NCBI GenBank assembly: GCA_030512295.1
Contig: JAULSR010000001.1
Location: forward strand, 9,323,001-9,387,000
Source: Bombardia bombarda
Taxonomy: Eukaryota; Ascomycota; Sordariomycetes; Sordariales; Lasiosphaeriaceae
Reading direction: 5' to 3'
DNA length: 64,000 nt
Shown here piece by piece: positions 35,701-48,054 of the stretch. The number at the start of each line of letters is the position of its first letter. Position 1 is the stretch's first letter. Position numbers and translations under genes: made by a program. A model generated the notes under the pieces. It saw only the letters and a program-made list of their open reading frames with translations, had not been told where the DNA came from and did no database searches.

Positions 35701-37706
35701 GTCTTGTTGGCAGATGTGCTCTCCGATCGAGTGTGAGATAGTGGCGTGGAAGGCTTAGGAGGTGGTGTCGGTGTAGAAGCGACAACTGGGGGCGTTCTCG
35801 ATTGCTGGATGATCGGGGATGGAGACGCGGGTGCCTTCATATGGGTTAGGTCCAAGACTTTACCTTGTGGGTCCTTGATCACGATTGCGCTCCTCTTGGG
35901 TCGCGGGTATGGGGAAGACGAGACGATTGCGGGAGCGTTAGTGTGTGTCGAGCGCTGCTGTGGGGTGCCTTGGGCAACAACGGGAGCCTGGCTCTGGCTG
36001 GTACTGGATGCTGGCCGATCGGATACCTGTGATGGGTTACGTGACATGGCGGGAGCCGCTGACGGTCCCTGACCGTAAGGGGCAACGAACTGCTGGTAGC
36101 CTTGGGCAGCATGGGTGGGTTGGCCCATGTAAGGAATTCCGGCTTGGGGATTATACTGGTAGTTGGGCATCACCATACCACGCGGGTAGTTACCATCTAC
36201 AGGGGGTGGTGCCACGGCGTAAGGCATGTTCATCTGCAAGTGTTTTCTAGTTAGCGCTTGCTCAAAGCCACCGCTTGCTGGCGACAAGTCAATAGGTCCC
36301 GCAAAGTGAGGAGCAAACTGGGGAACAGAACGCGACGGGTCAAAGTCGTAGCGAGGAGGTGGTCCATCAGAATACTCCGGCAGTGGCAGACCGCCATTGA
36401 TATCCAGACGACCCTCAACCCCTGAATCCCGACGCTTGATGGGACGTCGAGATCTACCGAACTCATTGCCGAGCTGCTTCTGAGAAGGATTAGGTGGCCT
36501 TGGATGAAAAGATTTCTCCGAGTCCCGGCGCATCCCTTTGCTCTTCTTGCTTGACTTGGAAGAATAGTGCTCGTTGGTGGTCTGGGGTATCTTAACTTGT
36601 TGATGCTGCGCATATATGTTCATGGGAGGCGCGTAGTACTGAGGACCGGGTGCTAGACCAGCAGGGGCCATGGTGGGAGTGTGATGAGGGACAGCAGCAG
36701 CAGTGGCGGGGCTGGCGCGATGTGGTTGAGGAGAGTTAGGGAACTGTTGAATTCTGCCCCGACCGGCGTGGTAGTTTGACATTCCACCCCGGCCTGCGTT
36801 CGGGCCAGAGTACGGCTGGCTAGGCGGATAGCCCATGTTCGCATTATACTGGGGGGTGAAGTTGCCGCGGCCGCCGCGACCTCCTTGGTAACCGCCCCGG
36901 TTGTGTCCGGGTCCTCCATGGCCGCCGGCGTCGCCGTGAGCAGAGACGCCCGAGTCCCGTCGTGCATGGGGGCTTTGTCCCATGGGAACGTTGCCGTGCG
37001 AGACGGAATGTTGCTTCATATGACGCTATGAAAAATGATACTGTTAGCAAACTGTACATACAAATGTATTACAGCGACATAGCGTAGGAAGAAGAGTTAA
37101 GCTTACGTCATTCTCGCCGGGAAAGCTGCCAAACGTCACCGGTGTCTGAGAGTTGGATGGAGCCCGCTGGCCGCCACTTTGCTGGGGAACCTGGGGGATG
37201 GGCGAAGGCGAGTGTGCGGGAGAGGGCACTCTGGCGTTGCTTCCTGGAATCGGGATGGGGACCGAACCAGCAGGCTGGGGAGTGCTGTGAGCGATGGCTG
37301 GCGACTCAGTGAAGCCAAACTGGGGAATCGTCTTGTGGCCACCGACAGGTCCGCCATTCGCGATGTGACTGGACGGTGCGTTGGCACTGATGGTGACCGA
37401 GCTCTTCCGGCTGTGCTCAGCGGCTCCGCCGTTCATGATGGAGCTGCGAACGATTGGCGGTGCACCGACGACGGCGGGAACCGCAGGAGTGATGTTGGGT
37501 CTGCCGTTCATCGGCGAGGCGGAGGGCTTGCCATTCTGCGCGACGGCGGCAGAAGATCCAACCACCACAGGCGGCTGGGATCCCGTCGCAATCAGCGGAG
37601 CGGATGTCGGCTTCTTGGTCGCACCGGCTGCGGAAGCATACGACGTGGCTGCGGAAGCTGGGATGGGCGCCGGAATTTGATTCTGTTGACTCGCAGTGGA
37701 AGTCAT
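32704..37706 (-). CDS. Translation initiation factor eIF4G (eIF4F scaffold)
   Basis: Scaffold of the cap-binding complex linking eIF4E, eIF4A and the 40S ribosome. Three exons on the minus strand: 37107-37706, 32884-37025, 32704-32812; 1616 residues. Exon 1 is Ser/Pro/Ala-rich and disordered. RGG-type clusters lie near residues 225-260 and near the C-terminus. A long Ala/Glu/Lys helix-forming repeat spans about 665-800. The eIF4E-binding motif YDAQFLL (YxxxxL-phi) starts at Tyr999. The MIF4G domain runs from about 1201 to 1445 (KVKAALNKMTPEKFDKISDQ through DIFDLRKKGWASKEANKGPK). The last exon was recovered by splicing at TTTGG/GTAAGT, which joins AFG to LLADTGDSHPASPPSTN; without it the frame stops four bases later. 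No MA3 domain is seen, as is usual in fungi. Confidence 0.95.
35220..35635 (-). repeat. Degenerate 15-bp coding repeat (A-E-K-A-A type) in eIF4G
   Basis: About 27 near-tandem 5-residue units of the AEKAA/ADKAA type, written with GCC/GCT/GCA, GAG and AAG codons. It predicts a long charged single helix. Because the repeat reads without stops in other frames, it also creates long spurious antisense frames. Confidence 0.85.
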
Positions 37707-38858
37707 AAGGGGAATCGGTTGACTCGAAAGCCGTGTTCTTTTTCTCTGTGTTTGCGCGGACGAAGGTCTGAGGGTGAGAAGGAAGAGCGGATCGAATTAG
37801 AATGCCGAATGTCAAATCCGACAGGTCGCGCAGGACAGACGGAATGACTGTCGTGCGGTGGTGTGTGCAAATATGCTGGGCCTAGCCGCGCAAAAAGGTG
37901 CCGGGTCGGTGGATTGAGGGCAACGAACTCTCAAGAGATTAGGGTGGTTGGGAAAAAGTTGACGACGCAAAAAAGTCTGTGGTCAAAGAGCGTGGTGGAT
38001 TTGTCGCAAATTGTCGGGGGGGGCGACCGAGACAAATAGCGCCCAGATTCTCGCGCTGCTCAACACTCGCAATTAAGATGAGTGGAGATGTTGCTTCTCT
38101 GTTCCCTGGATGTGAGTCCTGGAAGGAGAATACAAATGATATTATGGGTGAGAAAAGGGAACCCGTTGACGCAGATTCCTCCTTGGGTTCTTTCACAAGA
38201 TGGTGTGAAAAAGGATGGTGGAAAAATGGGAAGGGCCAAAAATTTTTTGGGGGAAAAGCGCTCTCATAATTACCTGCGTAGCGGGCGGGCGAAGGGGGGC
38301 GTGTGCGTGGTGTCGGAGGCTCCCAGACCTGGCAGCGCCTCAAGTACCACCCGCACTGTTAACACTCCTAGCGGTACTTTGAGCCTAATTGGTCATGGCT
38401 TTTTACTTCGCACACCCTTGATTTTGGCCTGGCCCGCCCAGTCGTTTAGCGTTTGGGTGCACCACATTCCACATTCCCAGATCTGAACATGGTTCGTTGT
38501 GCAGCATTCACATAGGAAATCGCTGTGAGTCGCTGACACGTCGTCTGTGTGAATCACAAAAGACTAAATAACATTTGTATTCTGATCGAGCAATAACAAC
38601 AGCAGCAATCGGCAGCGCGCGAAGTCATCGCCAAAGACGATATCTGGGCAGGTGTAACTGGTAGGTAGGTACTATCCGTATCCGGTATGCAACTATCCCG
38701 CAAGCAGGCCATTTCAAATGACGGCGCGGGCAACAACCTGGAACCTGACACCACTGGGATCGCATTCGTTGATTTCCAGGTTGTTCCCATTCATGGAATT
38801 TGCTCCTCCCACACCTCTCGGCTATTAGAGTAACGCCCATTTGTTTTACTGCGTTTCT

Positions 38859-38877
38859 GGTAGGTCGAAGACCTACC
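38859..38877. other. Short perfect inverted repeat (8-bp arms, GAA loop)
   Basis: GGTAGGTC, then GAA, then GACCTACC. The arms are built from the TAGGT/ACCTA motif that recurs in this genome's intergenic DNA. Small hairpin or dimer site; no function shown. Confidence 0.5.
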
Positions 38878-41830
38878 TATCTGTTGCTAGCAAGATTTCG
38901 GCAACGCATTGAGTTACTCCGTAAAGACCAAGCTTTGGCCACTATACTTCCTGAAATTCAGATACGCACCCATTGTTCATATTCTATCTCATCATCATTC
39001 GGTTCGCGGCTATGGGAACGTTGGGCACCGGCCATGCTCAGAGAGAGCAAAAAAAGTCTATCAAAAGGGTCACCTTGGACAATACATGATTTAGCATGTG
39101 CCTCGTTCCTGAGTGACAGGCTGTCCCTTCCCATAAATAGCCGCTCCCCCCCTCCTCCTCGCCAGCGCGAACCAGCAAGCGACTTCAGACTGCAGGCTGC
39201 AGACTGAGGTGCCTTGGTATTGAACAACTGGGCGCCCACAGCCATCCACCTATCGCACCGGTCGGATCCGAGTTGAAGGATTGGCCAGCTTGTTGTTCCT
39301 TTTCTTGTGTCGTCGCCCTTCAACGCTTCGTCGCCCCTCACTCGCTAGGCCAAGTGTTGGGCAACAAAAAAGAGGGCTCAAACAGAGCACACACAACGAA
39401 CAAACACACACACAATCTCTATCTCGTCGTATTTTTGATCCAGTAAGTAGCTGCCCTGCCGCGGTAGTACAATCTCCCGGGAGAGCAGACCATTTTTGTT
39501 CCAATTTTGCGGTTGCATATACTTAAGACACTTAAGCACATGGGAGTGTGTGGTCAAGACTCCAAACAATCGGTTTACGGTACCATGGCCCGATGCAAAT
39601 CGGCGTGGCGTCCCAAGAAAGAAGTACAACTTCCCCTTTGTGTGACTTTCGCTCAATTATTGTCCCTTTTTCCATCTATCGCCTTTTCCCTATCCTTCGA
39701 GTCTCAGCCTCTTTACAAGAATAACACATGTTACCTATGTACATATTCAATATATCTACACTTGGGGTGTGGTTGTGTAAATTTTGAGAGCACCCTCGTT
39801 CAATACGACCTGTTCAAACTCGCGTCAGTGCGTGCGGGCAGCAAACGCTGGGGACGCTAGGCCGCGGCAGAAAGAAAAAAATCCCTACACTAGCAGTTGT
39901 CCCCGCGACGAGGACTTTTTTATCGGAGCTTATCTAACTTTTCACAGAAGCTTCCAACTGCTGAGTGTGGCTCTTGTCCTAGGCGAGAAAGTTCGGAGGC
40001 AAAAAAAAAAAATTACTGTCGAGATCTTTTCTTTCCATCTCCAGGGTCGCAATGATGTCGAGGATGATGGGTTATTTTTTTTCTCCAGAAAGTGTTTCCA
40101 GGGTGCGCCCTCGGAAGACCCTCCGCAACAATCCCTGCGCACGTTCAGACCCAGCTAGTGCACTTCGTAGACGCGTCCTTGGAGAAGAACCATGCCACTT
40201 TGTGATTTGTCCAGAAATTTATTCCCTTCCCTTATTAGGAAAACTAGATGGGAATGCTTGGGGCGCCCATCCTTTCCAACCTGAAATTTTCTTCTTCTTC
40301 ATCGATAATTCGACATGCATCTGATCTTAGGAAGCACCCAGTCAAATTACTCGGGTAGGTTCTTCATCGCATTTGCTGGCTTGGGGGAATGCGCAAGGTG
40401 TTAAGGTCCATCTACATCAGAATCATACGAGCGGAGCCCTTGACTCCATAGAGTAGCACGATAGGCACCTCGGGATTTAGACGATGGAGGAAACCTCCAG
40501 TCAGGGGCTCAGATTTTATTTTTCTTCGTCTACAACGTGCCATGTGTTCCATCGTACGGGTAGGCGAGGGAGGGCAGTCGGATTTCCTGGGTAACTCAAG
40601 CAACCTAGGTAGGTACGGATAATACAGCCCAAGCTCGTGAGCCACGGCGAGCAAACGGAACGGGGGTGGCGGGCCTGAAGGTCTAATATACTGTACATAT
40701 ATGCCTGCACTTACAAATATAGACATCGGTATCTATATGACAGTAAACAGTATTTCTGCAGCAGAACTGGCAGCTTCGGCCGTGGAATTGTTCTCTGCAT
40801 GCCGCCGTTTAGCCGAATATTTCCACGACCAATACAACACTCTTCACACGCCTGATTGATCTCTGGCACCGTTGTATGCCACCTTGTCTCGCTTGTGCAG
40901 TGAAGCTGGGGAAGCGCAACGTCAAGAGACTGAGCTTGAAAGAGCAACGGAAGAAGGAGATGCATAGCTCCTACGAACCGATACCTACAGGTAGCTGCAC
41001 AGGTGAGACAGGTAATTGTCATCGATACTGGCTGGCTGTTCCTCCAGAGCTAGGCTTTTTTTTTCTCTGGTACGATCATATCGGTACTGTACGGCGATTT
41101 GGGCATCTACCCACATATGAACGAAAGCGCAACAGTGGCAAACGCTCTAGAGAAGGAAAGGCCATCGAGCCCCAGTCCTCTTTTAGGTTTGAGCGGCAAG
41201 TCTGTGAGCCTGATAAAGAGGACCTACCCACACTGCAGAAGAGAAAGTCAATTTTCTCCATCACCTGCATCCGTCAAATCATCTGAACCAAACTAAATTC
41301 TGGGAATTTTACTCTTCTTTTCGTTCGGAAACAGGTAAACTCCGATAGTGAATTGCCGCGGATGTGGGCGGCCAAAGAAGGAAGGCGAGAGAAATACTTT
41401 GCAGAATAATAGTACTGAAAGGAAATGCATCCACAGAGTAGGTACTTACCTCGCCACCACGTACATTACACACCTATCCTACCTAGTTCTATACCTTCAT
41501 ATTTGACTCATGTTACTTGAAGATGCAGTCGGTCTGACTCACTGGAAGCTGCATGCTGCAGCTGTGACCTTCTCGGCCTCTAAAAACCAAGCCACTATGA
41601 CGTCGGATTCAAGCAGTCCAGGTCGCTCCGATGGCCGCCGCAGGGAGTTTAGACTTTTTAACTCCATTCCCACAGTCGTCTCCAACCATGTCAATGCTTT
41701 GTGCAAGATTTGTATGTAAGTACTGAGGTTATTCACCTCTGCTAACTCCTTCCAAAGCGCATCTGACAAAAAAAAGCCCCTGAAAGGAAGGAGAAACAAC
41801 CACTCGGCGCCATCGTGGCATTGGCTAGCT

Positions 41831-41856
41831 GCCAGCCAGCCAGCCAGCCAGCCAGC
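41831..41856 (+). repeat. (GCCA)6 microsatellite
   Basis: Six and a half uninterrupted GCCA units in non-coding DNA upstream of eIF4G. Confidence 0.9.
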
Positions 41857-42881
41857 AATGCATGCACAGCTCCGGCAAGCCGGCGTGGCCAGTAGGTAGC
41901 CCTGAAATAGGTGCAACGTCTGCGAGCTGGTGGTTCAGCAGATCACATCCAGCAGCTACAAGCAATGAGGCGCCCAGTCGGCTGCCGCCATCGATGATTT
42001 GGATGTATGTACATAGCAGAAGTGACATGCTCTCACAAAGTACAAAAAAACTCAACCGACCTGCATAATCTGTATGCACAGTCGGATATCTAACAAAGAT
42101 TCAAATCAAAGGTTTATCAAGGGACTTCCCGAAGACATCGAAAAGAAAAGAATAACAAAGAAAAAACGCATGGCCCCTGATAATCGTACAATATGACAAA
42201 GTAAAAACATGTCGTAAAAAACATGCTCGGGTATCATCACATCATACCTACCTATTGAACCTTCACAATGTGGCGTAGACGCAGGAACCTCGGACTCAAT
42301 CAGCTGCGGCCACACCCCCCAAACGGGCAATTATTTCACATCCCGTCTGTCTGTGTTAGCGTATGACACCAGTCCCAGTCGCATTGTACAAAGCTTGAAA
42401 CAAGGGGACCTGCACTCAATGTACAGCCCAAGTCCGAGTCTCAGAAGCTGAAGAGGTCTGCCTCAATAGAAATATCCTATGACTTTCAGGTCACAGAGCA
42501 CAAGGGCGGGGATTATTCATCAAACAATTGAACAGTGACCATATATCAGACTGTAGATACTCACAATCATACCAGATCAGACCAGATGATACTCAGACTA
42601 CAATCATAATGCCAAGTGAAGTCGGTAGGTAGGGAGATAGGTAAGACGGGCAACACCACCCATCCAACCAACCTCCCGATAGAATACACACACTTATGTC
42701 CCAAACGCCCACCAGCCAGCCAACCAGCTATCGACACTTTTTACACCATCAACAACCCAAGTACGTAATATCATACCGTACTATCATCTAAACAACAAAC
42801 TATCGTATACCATCCACCCTCTTAGCAGGTGCCCCCTTAGTAGGTGACCCTTATAGGTAGTCCCTTACTGACCAGACCACA

Positions 42882-45800
42882 TCACTCCTCCTCCGCCTCA
42901 AACCCCTCAATCCTCACTACACCCTCCTCACCCGCCTCATCATCTACCGCCCCCGCCCCCATCGCCTCGCCAGCCTCACCCTCCTCCTCCCCTCCACCCT
43001 CCCCAATAACAACCTCCCCCATAACCTCCTCAATCGGCGCCTCCTCCGGCAACCCCCGCTCCGCCTTGAGCTGCTTGATCCGCGTATTCGCCATCTCAAA
43101 CACATACTGCCCGAGGTGCTCCACGCCCTCCATAACCGCCTCCCCGGGCACAGCCGCGTCATCCTCCTCCTTTCCCTCCGCAGTCAAAAGAGGCCGCTCC
43201 GACGGCCAGAGCTCGCCCGTCACCAGGCTCAGCTTGTTCGGCCGCTTGAGCAGCAGCTCAAAGGCCTCGCGCAGCTCGTAGCACGTCTCAAACACGGACC
43301 GCCGGCCCAGGATGTACAGGCCCAGCCGCGCGCGCGACAGCGCCACCGTCAGACGGCGGATGTCGCGCAGGTAGCCGACCTTAGATGTGCGCGTCAGGGA
43401 CAGGATGATATCTATCGCGACAATACTATTAGCAAAATGCAATCTTCACGGGAAGTAACACCTTGTTGAAAGACTCACAATCATTCTGCTCCCCCTGATA
43501 CTTATCCACCGTCGTCACAATCCTCGGCAGCCCAAAGATCGGATTCTTCGCGCACCGATGCTGCAGCACATCCTTGATCAGCGCCCTCTGGCCCGCATAC
43601 GTCGCCAGTATGCTGATCTTGCCCGCCGGATACCCCAACAACCTCATATACTGATATATCGCCACCGCGTACTCCGCCTCGCCCAGATTCTGAATAAAAT
43701 GTGGCGTCGGCTCCGTCTCCCCCTGGCCCTTGTAGTCGGGCACATTGACAAACTGATAGTCGTACTTGAACCCCGCGTTCGCCGTGACGTACTCCTTCAG
43801 CGTCTGCGTGTGCGGCAGGTCGCCCAGCTGCGGGTACCGCCACTTGTACAGACCCGAGATGGACGGCCGCGCGCGCCCCTGCTGGTCGAGGTTGATGGTC
43901 GGCACGCCCAGGCGCACGAGCCGCGAGAAGAGCGACTGCTCCAGGTTCGCGTAGTGCCGGAACGCCAGGCTCTGGATCACGGGCGAGTTCTGGTAGTGGT
44001 CGCCGCAGAGCACGACCCGCTGCAGCGACGTTTGTCCGTCCCTGGGCTTCTGCATCGCCAGCGGGATGAAGTTTTCGATTTCGGTGATCTGGGCTGCTTC
44101 TTCCATGACCACGTTGTCGTAGTGGAACCCGAGGGACGCGATCTCGCCCCGTCGCATGGCGGCGTGCGTCGACGTCATGGCGATGATCCGGGCTTCGTTT
44201 GTGAGCAGGTAGTTGGCCTTGTCCCGGTCGCGGCGGAGGATCTCGAAGGGCATGACGTCGGCCAGCTCGGAAAAGATCTTTGAGATGTGGCGATAGCACC
44301 CGTTCGCTACCTCCAGGACTGTCTCACGATCGGCACTGGGAGGGAAAAGGGGCTGAGGGGCATCGGAGAAGAAGTAGTGGAAGGGGAACGCCTTGACGAT
44401 ATCCTCAGCGGAGGCATCCTCAGTCTTGGCGACCTCATTGAAGCTCGCCCATGTCGGCTCAACATAGGCAGAGTTGAAATATCCGGCAGTCTCGGCCGAG
44501 TTACCATGTGCTCCTGGAGCGCCCATACTGGCAGCGAGACGGTTGACTTCTTGGAGGTAGCGGTCTCGGTTTTCCAGGAATGATTCCACCCTGCCGTGCT
44601 TGCTGAAGCTGCCCTCCGTACCAAGGTCCTCCTCGCCATGACCTAACCGTAGAAGATGGCGCTCGTCGATATCCAAGGCAACGATCTTTGCGAACAGCTG
44701 GTTCAGAGCTTGGTTACTATGTGCAATGAGCAATGTTCTCTGTTCGGGAAAGTTGTGGTAAATGTTGTTAATAATTTGTGTAGCGACGTCAGTTTTGCCA
44801 GTTCCAGGAGGGCCGACAACAATCGTCAGTCCTGGTTGAGTGCCAGATATAATGGCCTCCACCTGAGTTGGCGTGAAGTGGACCGAGTTGAGTTTGGGGG
44901 CATCTATCGGATAAGGCCCGTTATTTGGTGGCTTATAGGTCGACACCTTGACTGTCTCGATCTCGGATATAAGAGCAGGTTCAGCATCGCGCCGCCTCTT
45001 TTTCGAGGGCTTGCCAACAGCCGCCTCAGCCGGCCGCTCAACCGTTTCCAACAGGTAAGGGGGGCCAAAGCTTCCCGAAACATCATCGCCTGGCTCGACA
45101 ATCTTGCCGGGCAAGCTCTGGATAAGGTGCTGCCAGTCCAAGAACGTGTCGCGATAGTCGATTTTCTTGATCCGGTTGGGAAGCTGCTTATACGTCGCAC
45201 CAGCTGGGTCGCCATATCCCAGGAAGACCTCGTGTAGCCAGGAAGCGAGCGGGACATCGGAGAGAGTGAGGTCCCGGATAGACTGCAACACCGGCTTAAA
45301 GTTATTCTCACGTCCACTGCGGCGGACGATGAGATTCATCCCGTCGTAGACATTCCGTTTGCTCTCTGTGTCCTCCTTGTACGATTTTGCATCCAGTCGG
45401 AGCACAATCTTCCTCAAACTACCCCGGTTGTGCCCGTTGAAATAGGCCTGTGCGTCACGAATCGCACGACCCTTGTCGTCCTGTATCTGAATGACCTCTG
45501 CAGAGCGGACTGCCACCAGACCCAGCTTCTCAGCTTCAGTGATGGGGGCGCTCCCATTAGCAGCTTTCTTCGACTTGGAAGCATCCACGGCAACGAGGAA
45601 CAAGACATCGTCGGGACGTAGCGATTCCCAGTCGCGGCGGATGGCGTTTGAGCATTTCCGCAAATCGATGGTCACTTCTGCTCGTACAGTCGCAGGCACA
45701 TCGTCACCCACCAGGGGTGGCGCAACGTCGACGATACTAAAAACAGTTAGTTCAAGCACCTTTAATCACCCTTGAAGTTGGTACTTACGTCGGCTTTGCG

Positions 45801-47552
45801 ATGGGCAACGCCATTCTGGAGAATCCCGTAAAATTCGTCTCACCCGGCCGTTTAGATTCGGGCTTCAGTCTCGTCAGGACATCTTCAATGTCCTGCCGGA
45901 TAGCATAGAACGATTCGCAGCGGTAGAGAACCAGTGCGCGCCAGAGGAAGTCGCCAACTGAAAGATACTGCAGGTTAAGTTTTGGGAGCGCCAGGGGGTG
46001 GGAGCCGTCGTAAGTATCAGTCCGTCTAAGACCAATCTCAAACAGCATTTCCTCGTTCGGAAGAACAGTCAAGTCGCGAGCCGTTTCTTGGTACGTCTTT
46101 CGCCGCTCAAAAGTCGACAGCAAAACCTCTATGAGGAATTTGCGGTTGATCGGCAGGTTGGTGGATTCTGGGTATGCCGTCCGAAGACCAAGTAAGCTTG
46201 AGAGTTCTTCGATCTCTTCGTCTGTAAGAGGTTCAAGGTAACCCTCGAGTTCGCTTCTCCTATCAATTGATCCATAGTTTGACAAAGCTAAGACGGTCAA
46301 TTTCTCTTTGAAATGTTTCAAGGCGGTTCGCTGCAACTTTGCTAAATTGGCACAATGCCTGTCGTAGGCCTCGGTTTGGGTGTGCTGCACGCCTGTCTGG
46401 TCGTCTACGGTAAAGTATGAGTAATGAGAAAGGAGGGCGCAAAGATCCCGCAGAAGGCTGTTTGGCTCGTCGTTGTACATTGGGGAAAGAGCTGCTGCCG
46501 GCAATACGTTGAGGTCCTTGAGAAGAGTGTTGACATAGCGTCTTGTCGGAAGCTGGCTTTGAAGGTCTGTCAGGAACTCTACGAAGCGCTCACAGTATAG
46601 CAGGTGCTCTACAGAAAAATATTAGCAACGAAGTCGGACAATAAGTACGTTGGCACGGGACTCACCTGGTTTGGCATTGGGCAAATAGAGCAGAGTGAGG
46701 AAGTCCAGAACCGAGGTGTACAGCCAGGATCGCTCATAGCGCAAGCGGGCTTTTGTGGGCTCATCAGCGGCGTCATATCTCTTTGCAGATGCCCGCCATG
46801 CCTTCCTCAACTGTGTGTTCGAATCCAGAATCTCATCCCGCTTCTGCTCTGTCGACAGGTTGTGCCAGACCGAGATAGATACGAGAGGCGCGCATTCCTT
46901 TCGGACGATGGCGCAGTCCAGGCTCTGGAAGGCGTATATGATGAACAGGAGGACATGGGTTCGGACTGTCCATGATAGTGAGCTGTCAACGGTCATGGAT
47001 AGCGCGCGACGGAAGAGATCTGAGAAGTCGGCTGGGCGGTCGCTGAAGACGTCTGGCGCAAAAGCTGTCAGTATGGGCAACTAAAGGGGGCCAGTAGACA
47101 GTGGACAGGCCAGAGGGCAAACGCACCCCATGCATCTAATCTTTCCCTCCGCTTGGCATTGACTATGAGAACAATCAAAAGGACGTGGTAATTAGACGAG
47201 TCCTCTCCATAGCCGGGCCACAAGTAGCTGCAATGCGACCGAGTTAGTGACAGGAAGCATACCAAGGGGAGAGATATGCAGCATACCTTTCCAGAGTCTG
47301 CAGACCCTCCAAAACCAGCAGAGACTTCAAGGGAAAGTCATCCTTCTCCAAAGCATCCCAAATCTCGCGCTTCAAAATATCGTTCTTGACCTTGACCTTG
47401 CCGGCGCGCTTCGACTTGGTGGTCTTGAGCCAGTGCTGGCGCGCAAGATTGGCGAACTCGCTCTCGCCCTCGAGGTCTTCGGTCGTAGGCCGTCCCGAGC
47501 CAGCGTTTGGCCGTGCATCCGCGCTGCTTTTGACTCTCTTCGCCGGCGGCAT
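42882..47552 (-). CDS. AQR: Spliceosomal RNA helicase Aquarius homologue (Cwf11-like)
   Basis: SF1 helicase associated with the spliceosome through intron binding; human Aquarius also limits R-loops. Six exons on the minus strand: 47287-47552, 47127-47227, 46666-47064, 45789-46608, 43479-45736, 42882-43411, giving 1457 residues, normal for the family. The N-terminal half is the armadillo-like scaffold (SYLWPGYGEDSSNYHVLL, then LYCERFVEFLTDLQSQLPTR, then YGSIDRRSELEGYLEPLTDE). The helicase core has Walker A GPPGTGKT at about residue 837, the motif II region VVMEEAAQITEIENFI, and motifs near the C-terminus VDKYQGEQNDYIILSLTRT and LTVALSRARLGLYILG. The extreme tail is Glu/Gly-rich. All introns are 52-100 bp, GT-AG. 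Its start lies 502 bp from that of THOC1, head to head. Confidence 0.95.
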
Positions 47553-48054
47553 CGTGGCTGTTGTTGACGCGTGCGATGCGACTGGACGTGCTTCGGCCGA
47601 CCGTGGTGCTGTTTGTCTGTGAAATTTAATGGCCCCTAACACGCAGTAACTTGGAGAGCTATTCTACTGGTTACAGCCTTGTAAGATACCGTCCGCTCAG
47701 TGCTAGCCAGTAGGGTGGTAGCTACGCCACATACCTACAAACCCCCACTTAGAAGTGGCTTATGCATGCGCTAACTCGCTACCTTGCCCGCCTAGCGCAA
47801 ACAGTGCTTTCCACTTCAATGACAGGCCAGGGGGTGGGGATCTCAAGGACCCACTTTGAACCATGTCACCGTTTGTTCGCTGGAGCTCGGCCGTGTGTGA
47901 ATGAATTTGGAGCGCCGCCTCGTGCCTGAGAAGCTACAGAACCAAATGCCAACATCCTGCCTCACCTTTTTCGCGAAACAACCACCCCCGGGGATTCGAT
48001 GACGACGACGACGACGACAATATTTCCGCCATTCGACACTTCCAGGTGATAAAA
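47553..48054. promoter_or_regulatory. Bidirectional promoter region AQR / THOC1
   Basis: 502 bp between two divergent start codons, short enough that the genes probably share promoter elements. It contains one TACCTA motif (near 47733) and, on the THOC1 side, a run of six ACG codons within a uORF. No ATG was seen just upstream of AQR on its strand. Confidence 0.6.
47999..48049 (+). promoter_or_regulatory. uORF in front of THOC1 (16 codons, six ACG)
   Basis: ATG at 47999, six ACG (Thr) codons, TGA at 48047-48049, then 5 nt to the THOC1 ATG at 48055. Significant only if the leader includes it, which is likely given its closeness to the start. Confidence 0.45.

Larger units (their letters stand above)
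37707..42881. other. 5.2 kb region without a recognisable gene
   Basis: Between the eIF4G start and the AQR stop, both genes on the minus strand. Adjacent to eIF4G this must be its promoter and leader. The rest holds only short frames (longest with ATG 40876-41286, 136 codons, no resemblance). Visible structure: hairpin at 38859-38877, GCCA repeat at 41831-41856, several TAGGTAGGTA/TACCTACCTA motifs (38660, 40603, 42245, 42624) and A/T runs. Confidence 0.5.

Noticed and set aside
34705..35741. Two long plus-strand frames (over 300 codons) antisense to eIF4G
   Set aside because: They are the Ala/Glu/Lys repeat read on the other strand: stop-free only because of the repeated GCC/GAG/AAG codons. 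Their translations are Ala/Ser and Leu/Ser/Gly homopolymer-like with no domain.
40876..41286. 136-codon ATG frame upstream of eIF4G
   Set aside because: No recognisable domain and interrupted by T-rich sequence; not supportable without transcript data.
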